DNA of 64,000 bases, taken from assembly GCA_035566435.1 (NCBI GenBank), contig DATMRF010000106.1:1-64000 (forward strand), in the 5' to 3' direction. This DNA is from DATMRF01 sp035566435 (GTDB lineage: Bacteria; Verrucomicrobiota; Verrucomicrobiia; Limisphaerales; UBA8199). The notes under the pieces are model-generated. The model saw only the letters and a list, made by a program, of their open reading frames with translations, had not been told where the DNA came from and ran no database searches. This document shows positions 33,076-41,663 of the stretch, piece by piece. The translations under genes and the position numbers were made by a program. Positions within the stretch are counted from its first letter, which is position 1. Every line of letters starts with the position of its first letter.

Positions 33076-33738
33076 CTATGGACTCCAAAGCAGCTCCGGA
33101 TTGTCCCTCCTTGCCGTGTGGTTCGCGAAATCCCAATACTCGGCATTCCGGAACCGCCGCGCATGGCCGTCGAGGAAGCTGAAGTGGGCTCCCGCGTTGT
33201 GCAGGTTGGTATGCGCGAAACCGGGTGGCCCAACCCCCGGGATGTTTTTCGAGTCAAACAGCCAGACCACCGCGCTTGGCCGCGGAAACGAGCAAAGCTT
33301 TACCGCATGGTTTTCCACCCCGGTGCCATCGTGCTCCTCGTTCAGGCAGTAATGAAACAAGTTGAACCCGCTGCTCCGGCGCGGATTAGACGGGCAAATC
33401 CACAGCGAGCGGCCCGGTGACACAGCCGCATTCGTGCGCCAGGGCATTTCGTGGTACGGTGTTACCCCAATCGCCTGCGGCAAATGAAAGTACCATCCAT
33501 CCGTAAGCTGTTTCATTGTCGTGGGATTCCCAAAACCTTCCGGCGGCAGGAAATCATCGTGTTCCGCAACGTAGAGCTGGGTGGCCAGCCCCCATTGCTT
33601 CAGGTTGTTGAGACAGGAGGCCGCCTGCGCCTTCTGCTTTGCGCGGTTCAGCGACGGCAACAATAGCGCCGCCAGGATCCCAATAATCGCTATTACCACC
33701 AGCAACTCTATCAGCGTAAACCCTCGTGAAACTTTCAT
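33076..33738 (-). CDS. type II secretion prepilin-like protein with H-X9-DG motif
   Basis: From ATG 33738 the 220-residue protein has the prepilin cleavage site and helix (MKVSRG, then FTLIELLVVIAIIGILAAL), a SCLNNLKQWGLATQLY segment and, near the C-terminus, an H-X9-DG motif (HNAGAHFSFLDGHARRF). The architecture is that of the very large planctomycete/verrucomicrobial prepilin-like family (DUF1559-related), exported and processed by a prepilin peptidase. The globular part is predicted to be extracellular; its function is unknown. A second member is encoded at 49312-50232. The open extension to 33840 crosses the promoter described at 33771-33800. Confidence 0.85.
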   Translation of the reverse strand: MKVSRGFTLIELLVVIAIIGILAALLLPSLNRAKQKAQAASCLNNLKQWGLATQLYVAEHDDFLPPEGFGNPTTMKQLTDGWYFHLPQAIGVTPYHEMPWRTNAAVSPGRSLWICPSNPRRSSGFNLFHYCLNEEHDGTGVENHAVKLCSFPRPSAVVWLFDSKNIPGVGPPGFAHTNLHNAGAHFSFLDGHARRFRNAEYWDFANHTARRDNPELLWSP

Positions 33739-33770
33739 ATCCCTTCTGAGCGTTAGTGCATCCAGCGCTC

Positions 33771-33800
33771 TTATAAGAGTGGAACACAGATTTAAGTCAA
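33771..33800 (-). promoter_or_regulatory. promoter of the prepilin-like gene with palindromic -10 region
   Basis: On the minus strand TTGACT (33800-33795) and TTATAA (33776-33771) are 18 bases apart. The -10 is embedded in the perfect 12-base palindrome CTCTTATAAGAG (33768-33779), which could also bind a dimeric regulator. Confidence 0.5.
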
Positions 33801-33876
33801 GTGCTTTAAAACACCCGCTCCAACCTCGAGTCAGCGCCATTGCCAGCGCCCGGGTGCCCGCCTATTTTACCGGCGC

Positions 33877-34557
33877 ATGGTCCGCCTCGTCCTATTCGAC
33901 ATCGACGGCACGCTCGCCCGTACCGGCGGCGCCGGGGTCAAAGCCTTTGCTCGCGTATTCGCCACTGAATTCGCCGTCATCGACGGTTTCGACCAATTGA
34001 AGTTCGCCGGACGGACGGATGTGAACCTGGTGCGCCAGTTCTTCGGTTTTCACCAGATTCCGGCGACGCCGCGTAACTTCGAGCGCTTCTTCGAGCGCTA
34101 CGTTTTTTGGCTGGACCACATTCTGCGCGAGAGCCAAACCGCGCTCTGCCCCGGTGTTTTGGATTTTATCAGCGGCTTGCATTCGCTGCCCCGGCCACCT
34201 TTGCTCGGCTTGCTCACTGGCAATATTCGGCTGGGCGCTGAGATCAAACTGCGCCATTTCAATCTCTGGGAGGTTTTCCAGACTGGAGCGTTTGCGGACG
34301 ACCATGAAGACCGCGATCAAATCGCCGTTATCGCCCGGCAACGCGGGTGCCGGGTGCTCAACGAGGATCTGAGTGACGATCAGGTGTTGGTGGTCGGCGA
34401 TACACCGCTCGATATCCGTTGCGGACGGGCCATCCGCGCGAAAGTCCTGGCTGCGGCCACTGGCGGCGCAACCCTGGACGAGCTAAAACGGCATCGACCG
34501 GATTGGGCGGTTACCCATCTGCGAGAAATTGAGCCGAGGATGGTCGTGGGGGCGTGA
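33877..34557 (+). CDS. HAD-superfamily hydrolase, phosphoglycolate-phosphatase-like
   Basis: This 226-residue phosphatase starts MVRLVLFDIDGTLARTGGAG with the nucleophile motif DIDGT. The cap domain occupies about residues 15-85. Motif II is LLTGNI and the terminal motifs include VVGDTPLDIRCGRAIRAKVLAAATGGAT (motif IV region, DTPLDI). Arrangement and size match Gph/subfamily IA phosphatases that act on small phosphorylated metabolites. No neighbour suggests a specific substrate. It diverges from the prepilin-like gene. Confidence 0.88.
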   Translation: MVRLVLFDIDGTLARTGGAGVKAFARVFATEFAVIDGFDQLKFAGRTDVNLVRQFFGFHQIPATPRNFERFFERYVFWLDHILRESQTALCPGVLDFISGLHSLPRPPLLGLLTGNIRLGAEIKLRHFNLWEVFQTGAFADDHEDRDQIAVIARQRGCRVLNEDLSDDQVLVVGDTPLDIRCGRAIRAKVLAAATGGATLDELKRHRPDWAVTHLREIEPRMVVGA

Positions 34558-34692
34558 AGCGTCGAAAAGTAAGAGCGTCAAGCCGGTAGAACGTGGAACC
34601 AGTTCGAGCCGGGCAGCGGTAATGCCTATACGGCCGAGCCGCCTCCTTCTAACGTTTCACGTTTTTAACGCTTTAGCGCCTCGATGAACCAG

Positions 34693-34926
34693 TCAGTGTC
34701 TGTGCTTCCCACCGCCGCCACAACGGCAGCCGCAAGACCCCGACCCGTTGCCACACTGTGGCGCCTCGCTCGCCGCGTCCCCGCCTGCCGAGGCGAACAC
34801 GGAAAGCCTCTTGGATAGTTTGGTGGAACCGCAATGCGGGCATTTGGCCCCTTGCCATTTGCTCGAGCGGACCAGGATTTCGCTGTCCCGCTCGCATTTG
34901 GCGCAATGAAACTCGTAAATCGGCAT
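34693..34926 (-). CDS. FmdB-family zinc-ribbon protein, short form
   Basis: The 77-residue protein begins MPIYEFHCAKCERDSEILV, with a canonical second cysteine pair (KCPHCGS), so it has the standard four-cysteine zinc ribbon that the larger FmdB protein at 26025 lacks in strict form. After a 10-residue basic stretch (KLSKRLSVFASAGG) comes a Cys/Gly/His-rich tail (GSGSCGCRCGGGGKHRH) that could bind an additional metal. Function unknown; the family was named after a formamidase regulator. Confidence 0.85.
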   Translation of the reverse strand: MPIYEFHCAKCERDSEILVRSSKWQGAKCPHCGSTKLSKRLSVFASAGGDAASEAPQCGNGSGSCGCRCGGGGKHRH

Positions 34927-35481
34927 CGGCAGAGAATAACAAACCGCGCCAAAAGCTCAAGCCCGGAACGGAGACTGTCGCAACCCGAGCGTCCGCGGCT
35001 CGATGAAGTCATCACTCAAACTCCACCGGAGCGCCGGCTGAGCGGCCGGAGGCGATTCGCAAACTCCTGTAGCGGAGCTTCCCGCAGACTACCAGTAGTT
35101 AAAGCGTGGCAAGGGTTACGAGCCCGGATTGTTCCGGTTTGCAAGATCGCTCGATCTTCAGCCGCGCCGCGGAAGACCCAAATCCTGGCTCCAGGACGGA
35201 TGCGTGATCTTCACGCAAAAGGCTTGAAAATCGCGCAAGTTGCCGACGACGGCTCAGCCTCTTTTGGTCATTTTCCCAGGGAAATCGCCTCGGCATATCG
35301 AATGCTTCCATCCACACCGTTGCCTTACGTCCGAGCGCCCGGCAAAGGCGCAAGTTTCGCCTGCGCCCATGGCATAGCGGGTGTTCAGCGAGACGCGCAG
35401 GGTTCAAGTGCCCGGCCGTTCAGCGAACTGGAGACCCGGCATTGATGGTCCGGACCCGAGGCTATCGGGCGATCGGAACGG
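34927..35481. other. gene-free stretch before the large haem protein
   Basis: No frame here has recognisable motifs; the longest ones are arginine-rich shadows of each other on both strands. A perfect 7-bp inverted repeat (AAGATCG, CT, CGATCTT) lies at 35143-35158. The region presumably contains the promoter of the gene at 35482, but none could be called confidently. Confidence 0.4.
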
Positions 35482-38400
35482 GTGGGTGTGAACTCAAAAT
35501 TGAACGAATTCCTGGCGGTGGCGGGGTTGGGCCTTCTGGCGGCCTGCGGCGCACGGGGCCAGGTTGGCACTTCCAACTTCTTCAACTGGGAGACCCCCCC
35601 GGTACATCCTGTCGAGCTCAGCCCGGACTCCAACACGCTCGCGGTCTGCAATCTGCCCGACGGACGCCTCGAGTTGTTCGACGTGACGTCCGGCAAACCT
35701 GTTGCCTGGACCAATATTCCTGTCGGTGTGGACCCGGTCACCGCGCGGTTCAGGACTGCCTCGGAGGTGTGGGTGGCCAATTACATTTCCGATTCCATCA
35801 GCATCATCGACTTACCGACGATGCGCGTCGTGAAAGCGGTCACGACCGCCAATGAGCCTTCAGATATCGTTTTCGCGGGAACGCCGCAGCGCGCGTTCGT
35901 CTCCTGCGGCCAGCCGAACCTGGTCCAGGTGTATGACCCCGTGTCGCTGCAGCTTGTCACGAATTTGGCCATAGATGGCAACCGGCCCCGCGCGATGGCG
36001 ACCAGCCCGGACGGTTCGAAGGTGTATGTCGCCATTTTCGAATCAGGCAACGCTTCGACTATCATCAGCACCGGCGTTTCCTCAGGGGCGCCACTTCCGA
36101 GTCCTATCAATTTTCCTTTTGCGCCCTCCATGGGAGCGAACCCGGCGCCGAACAACGGAACGAACTTCAATCCTCCGCTCAGCCCGCTGATTGCGACCGC
36201 CGCGCCACCCCGAGTGAGCCTGATCGTCAAGAAGAACAGCGTGGGCCGTTGGATGGATGACAACCAGGGTGATTGGACCGAATTCATCCGCGGCACCAAC
36301 GCAGCTTTCACCGGTCGAGTATCCGGCTGGGATATGCCCGACCATGACCTGGCGATAATTGATGCCGCAAGCTTTTCGACCCGCTACGCCAGCGGATTGA
36401 TGAATATCTGCATGGCGGTGGCGGTGAATCCGGTTTCGGGGAACGTGTGTGTCGTCGGGACCGATGCGCTAAATCAGATTCGCTTCCAGCCGGTGCTCAA
36501 CGGCATTTTCCTGCGGGTAAACCTCGCCCAGGTGGACCCCCTCAGCACCACCGCCGCCGTCACCGATTTGAATCCCCGCCTCACCTATGGGGCGTCACAA
36601 ACCTCCCTAGCCGTCCGGCAAGAATCCATCGGCGATCCGCGCGGCATCCTCTGGTCCTCGGATGGCACCCGGGCCTACATCACGGGCATGGGTTCGGACA
36701 ACTTGATTATGATCGATTCGCAAGGGAACCGAACTGGAGCAAATCCGACCATCCCATTAGGCACGGGACCAACCGGACTGGCACTGGATGAGAACAGGCG
36801 GCGGCTCTATGTTTACAATCGCTTTGGCGGCAGCATTTCCACTGTGGATACCGAGAGTGAAGTGGTGCTCGACACACAGCCCCTCTGGGACCCGACGCCG
36901 CTGGTGATCAAAGCGGGCCGCACGCACCTGTACAACACGCACGACACCTCGGGCCTGGGCCAGGCCTCCTGTGCTTCGTGCCACGTGGATGCCCGTCTCG
37001 ACCGACTGGCCTGGGATCTGGGCGACCCGACGGATGCCATCAAAGTGATCACAAATGCAAACTTCGGCAATTTTGCCCCGGCCGTGACGAACAATTTCCA
37101 TCCTATGAAAGGGCCTATGGTTACCCTGACCCTGCAGGACATCATCAGTCATGAGCCGTTTCATTGGCGCGGCGACCGGGACGGCCTGGAACAGTTCGAA
37201 GGCACATTTACCAACCTGCAAGGAGCCGTCAGCTCGTTGAGCAGCAATGAAATGCAGGACTTGAAAGGCTTTCTGGCCTCGGTGCGCTTCCCGCCCAATC
37301 CCTTCCGCCAATTCGACAACTCTCTCTCGACCAACTTGGCGTTGCCCGGCCAGCTTGCCCTGGGCCGCGGCGCACTCCCGGCAGGCGCGCCGCTGCCCAA
37401 TGGCAATGCCCAAACCGGCGAAAACATCTTCCGTCAGACGGTAGCGCCCATCGATTGCATCGTCTGTCACACCCTTCCCACCGGTCTCGGCACGGACCTG
37501 CAATTCAAGGGGTTTCAATGGCAGCAAATCCCACTGGGTCCGAATTCCGCCCACCACATCGCTTCCGTCGAGTTGGAGCGCACCGCGCAACTGCCGTTCA
37601 AGGTTCCTTCGCTCAGGAACCTCTTCGACAAGTTCGGGATGGACCTCGCCCACACCAACAGCCGCGCCGGTTTTGGGTTCTTTCACGACGGGGGCGTGGA
37701 TACGCTGGCGCGCTTCATCGAGGATGCGTTCAGCATCACCAACGACCAAACCGCCGCCAACCTGACCGCGTTTCTGTTCTCCATCACCGGCTCCGATTTG
37801 GTTCCGGGATCCGTGACCGATGTGAACCGCTCGCCCGGCGTCGGCAGCCTTGACACCCCGGCAGCGGTGGGCCGGCAGCTCACCATTAACAATCCGGGTC
37901 GCTTACCTTTCCTTGACAGCATGATCGCGCTCGCGAGCTCCAGCACCAGCCGTGTCGATCTCGTCGCCAAGGGCTACAAGGACGGCTTAGCGAGGTGCTG
38001 GTTTTTCGACCGGACCTCAGGAAATTTTCAGTCCGACCGGCAAGCAGAGGTCTATTCGCCCGATGCGTTGCGCGCTCTGGCAACCGTAGGCACCGAGCAA
38101 ACTTATACCATCGTGCCCCGAGGCACTGGCAAGCGAATCGGAATTGACGAGGATGGCGACGGCTACGTCGACCGGGATGAACTCGACTTCGGTTCGGACC
38201 CGCGTAGCCCGCTTTCACTGGCGACCAACACACCGCCGATCCTTGGGCCGGTTAGTGATGTGACCGTGCTCAAGGGGAGACTGCTTGCACTCACATTCAC
38301 TGCGACTGACGGGGACCTTCCGGCGCAACAGTTGACCTTCAGCCTCAGCAACGGCCCGCTCGACGCCACTATCAATCCAACCAACGGCGCCTTCGCCTGG

Positions 38401-38733
38401 GTTCCGTCCGGAGCGCCGGGGACTGTAACCCAGGCCATCACTGTCGTCGTTACGGACAATGGAAAGCCGAACAAGAGCGACTCAAAGACATTCACCGTCA
38501 CGGCTGTGGACTTGAACGCAGGACCAATAGTGGTTGGTGCGGACGGCACCACGCTGACCTGGAGCGCGCTTCCGGGGGTGACCTACCGCCTCCAGTATAA
38601 ATCGAATCTCAGTGACTCGACTTGGATTGATCTGCCTGGAGATATCACCGCGACGAACAACACGGCCTTCAGCCTGGACACGACGTCGAGCACTAACCTC
38701 GCCCGGTTTTACCGGATTATCGCACTCCCATGA
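35482..38733 (+). CDS. secreted di-haem cytochrome with beta-propeller, cadherin-like domain and C-terminal FYR module
   Basis: This 1083-residue exported protein starts at GTG 35482, or the in-frame GTG 35488 (MNSKLNEFLAVAGLGLLAAC, signal peptide). Residues about 40-460 form a YVTN-type beta-propeller (SPDSNTLAVCNLPDG, SPDGSKVYVAIFESG, SSDGTRAYITGMGSD, LDENRRRLYVYNRF). Two c-type haem motifs follow, CASCH near residue 497 and CIVCH near 660, with MauG/cytochrome-peroxidase-like segments between. A calcium-binding DEDGDGYVDRDELDFGSDP lies near 890. After it come a cadherin/He-PIG-like domain (FAWVPSGAPGTVTQ) and the W...ARFYRI module. The protein would be a periplasmic or extracellular electron-transfer enzyme. 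The next gene overlaps by four bases (ATGA). Confidence 0.85.
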   Translation: MGVNSKLNEFLAVAGLGLLAACGARGQVGTSNFFNWETPPVHPVELSPDSNTLAVCNLPDGRLELFDVTSGKPVAWTNIPVGVDPVTARFRTASEVWVANYISDSISIIDLPTMRVVKAVTTANEPSDIVFAGTPQRAFVSCGQPNLVQVYDPVSLQLVTNLAIDGNRPRAMATSPDGSKVYVAIFESGNASTIISTGVSSGAPLPSPINFPFAPSMGANPAPNNGTNFNPPLSPLIATAAPPRVSLIVKKNSVGRWMDDNQGDWTEFIRGTNAAFTGRVSGWDMPDHDLAIIDAASFSTRYASGLMNICMAVAVNPVSGNVCVVGTDALNQIRFQPVLNGIFLRVNLAQVDPLSTTAAVTDLNPRLTYGASQTSLAVRQESIGDPRGILWSSDGTRAYITGMGSDNLIMIDSQGNRTGANPTIPLGTGPTGLALDENRRRLYVYNRFGGSISTVDTESEVVLDTQPLWDPTPLVIKAGRTHLYNTHDTSGLGQASCASCHVDARLDRLAWDLGDPTDAIKVITNANFGNFAPAVTNNFHPMKGPMVTLTLQDIISHEPFHWRGDRDGLEQFEGTFTNLQGAVSSLSSNEMQDLKGFLASVRFPPNPFRQFDNSLSTNLALPGQLALGRGALPAGAPLPNGNAQTGENIFRQTVAPIDCIVCHTLPTGLGTDLQFKGFQWQQIPLGPNSAHHIASVELERTAQLPFKVPSLRNLFDKFGMDLAHTNSRAGFGFFHDGGVDTLARFIEDAFSITNDQTAANLTAFLFSITGSDLVPGSVTDVNRSPGVGSLDTPAAVGRQLTINNPGRLPFLDSMIALASSSTSRVDLVAKGYKDGLARCWFFDRTSGNFQSDRQAEVYSPDALRALATVGTEQTYTIVPRGTGKRIGIDEDGDGYVDRDELDFGSDPRSPLSLATNTPPILGPVSDVTVLKGRLLALTFTATDGDLPAQQLTFSLSNGPLDATINPTNGAFAWVPSGAPGTVTQAITVVVTDNGKPNKSDSKTFTVTAVDLNAGPIVVGADGTTLTWSALPGVTYRLQYKSNLSDSTWIDLPGDITATNNTAFSLDTTSSTNLARFYRIIALP

Positions 38734-39089
38734 GCGCCAAGTCACAGTTTCATTTGAGCGTCCTCCCGGTGATTCTGATTTGGCATGCAGCGACCAATCT
38801 TACCGCTGATGCCCAGCGGAGTTTCAGCATTGCCGTCGCTGCAACGAATCAGAACGGGGCGGTCATCAGTTGGCAAGCGCAGTCTGCTACCCCGGTCGGA
38901 GATCTGATCCTGGTGCCGGAGTTTCAGCTTCAGCGCAGCTCCGATTTTAAAACCTGGAGTCCAATCGGCTCCCCGTTGACAGGGACACCAGGCCAAACGC
39001 TCGCAGTATTGGATGCGGTTCCAGCCGCTGTTTTCTATCGGGTGGAATCTATCATTTCGCTGGAGTACGCCGAGTTGAGCAACGCCTGA
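38730..39089 (+). CDS. secreted protein with FYR module, N-terminal part of a TGA-split pentapeptide gene
   Basis: The 119-residue product overlaps the preceding gene by ATGA. It has a signal-like N-terminus (LSVLPVILIWHAATNLTADA) and one W-x...FYR module (VISWQAQSA, EFQLQRSSDFKTWSPIG, AAVFYRV). It then ends SLEYAELSNA before TGA at 39087-39089. The frame continues open after the TGA into the pentapeptide-repeat frame below, with AELSN and the residues after the stop in five-residue register. I therefore read 38730-40049 as one gene interrupted by a stop. It may be read through, because UGA followed by C is known as a weak stop in E. coli, or it may be a nonsense mutation. Confidence 0.7.
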   Translation: MSAKSQFHLSVLPVILIWHAATNLTADAQRSFSIAVAATNQNGAVISWQAQSATPVGDLILVPEFQLQRSSDFKTWSPIGSPLTGTPGQTLAVLDAVPAAVFYRVESIISLEYAELSNA

Positions 39090-39104
39090 CTCGCGGGGGG
39101 CGGG

Positions 39105-40049
39105 TTGGCGAGCGCAGATTTCTTCGGCGCAAACCTGTTCGGCGCCACTCTCAACCAGGCCACTTTGACCGGCGCGAATTTGAGCGGCGCTGACCTGCGC
39201 ACAGCCGATGTGAGCCAGACCGACCTGACCGGGGCGGATTTATTCGGTGTAAGAGCCGCCTCGGCCAACTTCAACTTTGCCAGCTTTGGCGGCGTGGACG
39301 CCGCGTTTGCAGATTTTGAGAACGCTGGCTTTTTCGCCGCCCATCTTACCGGGACCGACTTCAGCTTCGCGATCCTCACGGGAGCGGACCTCAGGTTTGC
39401 GATTTGGTACCAAGTCAAGCTGGATGCAAATACCCAGATTGACCTCAAGCAGCGCATCATCTGGCAAATCGTCAATAGTGCCGTTACGAACGCGGTGTTG
39501 ACCAACCTCGACTTGAGCGCGGCAACCTTGACGAACTTGAACTTCAATCACGCCAATTTCAGCGGTTCCAGCCTGCTCGAAACCGACCTGAGCGGCTCTG
39601 ACCTCCGCGGAGCCAACTTCGCTCTGGCCGACATGAGTTTCGTGGACTTCCAGGGAACCCAGCTGGATGCCACCACCGTGATCGACTCGAAGTCGCACCT
39701 GGTTTGGCAAATCCTCAATCAACCTGCCACGGACCGCGACCTCCATGGGATGAACCTGACGTCGATTTTGCTTTTCGCGGCCAACCTCATCAGCGCCAAT
39801 TTGACCAATTCGATCTGCACCGGCTCCGTGTTCGAACAATCAAATTTCGGCAACGCCAACCTTACGAGGGCCAATTTCAACAACGCCGATTTCTTTGGAG
39901 CCACGTTGACCAACGCCAACTTGGCCCAGGCCCAGTTCCAGTTTGCGGACTTCACCCAGGCCAACTTGCGCAATGCGATTACCAACGGCGCCAATTTCAT
40001 CGGCGCGACTTTCAGCAATACGATCATGCCCGATGGGTCAATCAGATGA
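39105..40049 (+). CDS. pentapeptide-repeat protein, C-terminal part of the split gene
   Basis: The frame holds 314 residues from a TTG at 39105 (ASADFFGANLFGATLNQATL), the only nearby start-like codon, with no ribosome site. About 45 pentapeptides of the A(N/D)LxG type form a right-handed quadrilateral helix. Two insertions share LDA-x-T-x-ID-x-K-x-x-hydrophobic-WQI-x-N (around 39420-39470 and 39665-39720), marking an internal duplication of about 90 residues. It is in the same frame as 38730-39089, separated by TGA and five codons. On its own it has no signal peptide, so the intact gene would export a 440-residue protein. The C-terminus SNTIMPDGSIR is a normal ending. Confidence 0.65.
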   Translation: MASADFFGANLFGATLNQATLTGANLSGADLRTADVSQTDLTGADLFGVRAASANFNFASFGGVDAAFADFENAGFFAAHLTGTDFSFAILTGADLRFAIWYQVKLDANTQIDLKQRIIWQIVNSAVTNAVLTNLDLSAATLTNLNFNHANFSGSSLLETDLSGSDLRGANFALADMSFVDFQGTQLDATTVIDSKSHLVWQILNQPATDRDLHGMNLTSILLFAANLISANLTNSICTGSVFEQSNFGNANLTRANFNNADFFGATLTNANLAQAQFQFADFTQANLRNAITNGANFIGATFSNTIMPDGSIR

Positions 40050-40214
40050 GGGGAGTTTCCTTCCAAGCTCTGGAGAGTTGTCACACAAGCGACGGCTCCA
40101 ACAGTCCTCTGACAGCGCGTCAAGCTTGCTGAATCAGTCGGTTTTCTGCAGACCTCCTGGCAGGCTTTCGCCTGCAGCGGAACACGGGCACGTCTGTCTT
40201 GGTCGGCGAATGGT

Positions 40215-41144
40215 TCAACCAGATCGATACGCAGAGAACCGATCAACGCGCCGGAACAGCTCGCTCGTATAGCGGCAACCGAGTGTCTCGCGGTGCCTGG
40301 CGACCCAATCGGTCAGCTTGGTTTTTCCCAGGGAAGGGGCATCGACATAGAGCCGATTTCCCATCAATCCCCGGATCTCCTCACGAGTGATGACGACATC
40401 ATTCACAAGCAAGCCAACCAGCCGGCAGCTCCAGTAGCCGAGCCCCGGCGGAACCCTAAGGATAAGCCGCTTCAAACCCAAGGTCCGTTGGATCCTCTCC
40501 ACCAATTCCCGATACGTGAAGGTTTCCGGCCCAATGGCGTTGACGATTTCATTCGCGACGCCATTTGTTTTTTCGACCGCAGCCGCCGCCAGGTCGTCCA
40601 CGTAAACCGGCTGGAGCTTGTAGTCACCCGAGCCAAAGACCCCGAAAACCGGGAAACGACGCAACGCCCAGGCGATGTTGTTGATCAGGACGTCCTCTTT
40701 CCCGAACAGGACCGCCGGGCGCAGGACACAGTAGGACAGCCCAAGCGCTTCGAGCGCCGACTCCAGCTCGGCTTTGCCGCGAAAATACGGCATGTCTGAA
40801 TGAATGTCCGGGTTGGTAATGCTCACATGCACAATCCTCCGCAACCTTGCCTCCTTCGCGGCTTGGAAAAGGGTCTTCGTGTTCCTTACCGCTTCCTCGT
40901 GCGAGAACCGCCGGTGGTCAAACCGGACCCAATAGGTATTGATGAGCACCTCCACTCCCTGCAGCGACTCTCGCAAACGGCCCGGCTCGTCAAAATGAAA
41001 GGGAAAGGCTTGGACCTGCCCCCCGAAAGGATTCTCCCGCCTGAAGGAGTTGGTCAGTGTGATGACACTATGGCCCGCTTCGAGCAGGCGTTTCGCGATG
41101 TAACGGCCTGAATAGCCGAACGCTCCGGTTACCGCTACGTTCAT
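40215..41144 (-). CDS. NAD(P)-binding atypical SDR (NmrA/NDUFA9-like), last gene of the GbsR operon
   Basis: The 309-residue protein begins MNVAVTGAFGYSGRYIAKRL with the GxxGxxG loop. It contains LINTYWVRFDHRRFSHEEAV, IVHVSITNPDIHSDMPYFRGKAELE and LRPAVLFGKEDVLINNIAWALRRFPVFGVFG, which match the atypical SDRs related to the complex-I subunit NDUFA9 and to epimerase-like carotenoid/quinone accessory proteins. There is no classical Tyr-x-x-x-Lys in the usual place (YFRGKAE is close). Fifteen bases separate it from the SRPBCC gene, so it shares the transcript starting at the GbsR-type regulator. Confidence 0.85.
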   Translation of the reverse strand: MNVAVTGAFGYSGRYIAKRLLEAGHSVITLTNSFRRENPFGGQVQAFPFHFDEPGRLRESLQGVEVLINTYWVRFDHRRFSHEEAVRNTKTLFQAAKEARLRRIVHVSITNPDIHSDMPYFRGKAELESALEALGLSYCVLRPAVLFGKEDVLINNIAWALRRFPVFGVFGSGDYKLQPVYVDDLAAAAVEKTNGVANEIVNAIGPETFTYRELVERIQRTLGLKRLILRVPPGLGYWSCRLVGLLVNDVVITREEIRGLMGNRLYVDAPSLGKTKLTDWVARHRETLGCRYTSELFRRVDRFSAYRSG

Positions 41145-41159
41145 CGTGTTGGGTTCTTA

Positions 41160-41657
41160 TCAGTCACGTTGAAGGTATCTTCGCCATTCCTCTGACTCGG
41201 CCAACTGTTTCAGCCGCAAGTTGCGTTGAATAAGAAACCCTCGCATATATTGGCACAAGAACAGCCGATCAATTGTCCAGCCCAGGATTCCGAATGGCGA
41301 ACCGAATTCGAAGCGGTCGACCATTTCGGTTCCAGAGGGATGTTCCACAAAGGTGTGGTCATGGACCATCCGCCTGAACGCGCCTCGCACCATCACATCC
41401 TGGAAGTAATTCGGCCGGTCGAAAGCCGTAATGCGCACGGTAAGCTTCTGCCGGATGCCAAAGTGGCGCGCTTCCCATGTTACCTCATCGTTCATGCCGA
41501 CTAGACCTTTAATCACACCTGAAATTGCTCTCTCACCGGTTTCCTTCGCGGATTCCTGATGGGCGTCGATGCTGCGAGCCAAGTCGAATATTCGCTCTCG
41601 TCGGGCTTCGATAATCGTGGATAAGTGTATAATGGCCATTTTAGAGTCCTCTGACAT
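41160..41657 (-). CDS. SRPBCC (START/Bet v1-like) lipid- or ligand-binding protein
   Basis: This 165-residue protein (MSEDSKMAIIHLSTIIEARRERIF; a later start at 41639 is possible) has the SRPBCC pattern: beta-1 and helices with ERIFDLARSIDAHQES. Strands EVTWEARHFGIRQKLTVRITAFDRPNYF and MVHDHTFVEHPSGTEMVDRFEFGSPFG follow, and then the long C-terminal helix. Members such as the YfiR/CoxG-like and TIGR01777-fused domains bind hydrophobic ligands. It sits six bases after the TIGR01777 gene; in many bacteria the same two domains are fused or adjacent. It is co-transcribed with a desaturase and a thiol oxidoreductase. Confidence 0.85.
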   Translation of the reverse strand: MSEDSKMAIIHLSTIIEARRERIFDLARSIDAHQESAKETGERAISGVIKGLVGMNDEVTWEARHFGIRQKLTVRITAFDRPNYFQDVMVRGAFRRMVHDHTFVEHPSGTEMVDRFEFGSPFGILGWTIDRLFLCQYMRGFLIQRNLRLKQLAESEEWRRYLQRD

Positions 41658-41663
41658 TGGGGT

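Noticed and set aside
34834..35445. 203-codon frame before the haem protein
   Set aside because: Arg/Ser-rich, begins inside the FmdB gene on the other strand, no recognisable motif.
39087..39089. TGA as a selenocysteine codon
   Set aside because: No SECIS-like hairpin was seen directly after it, and the position (D/N in a pentapeptide) is not a redox site; nonsense or readthrough is simpler.
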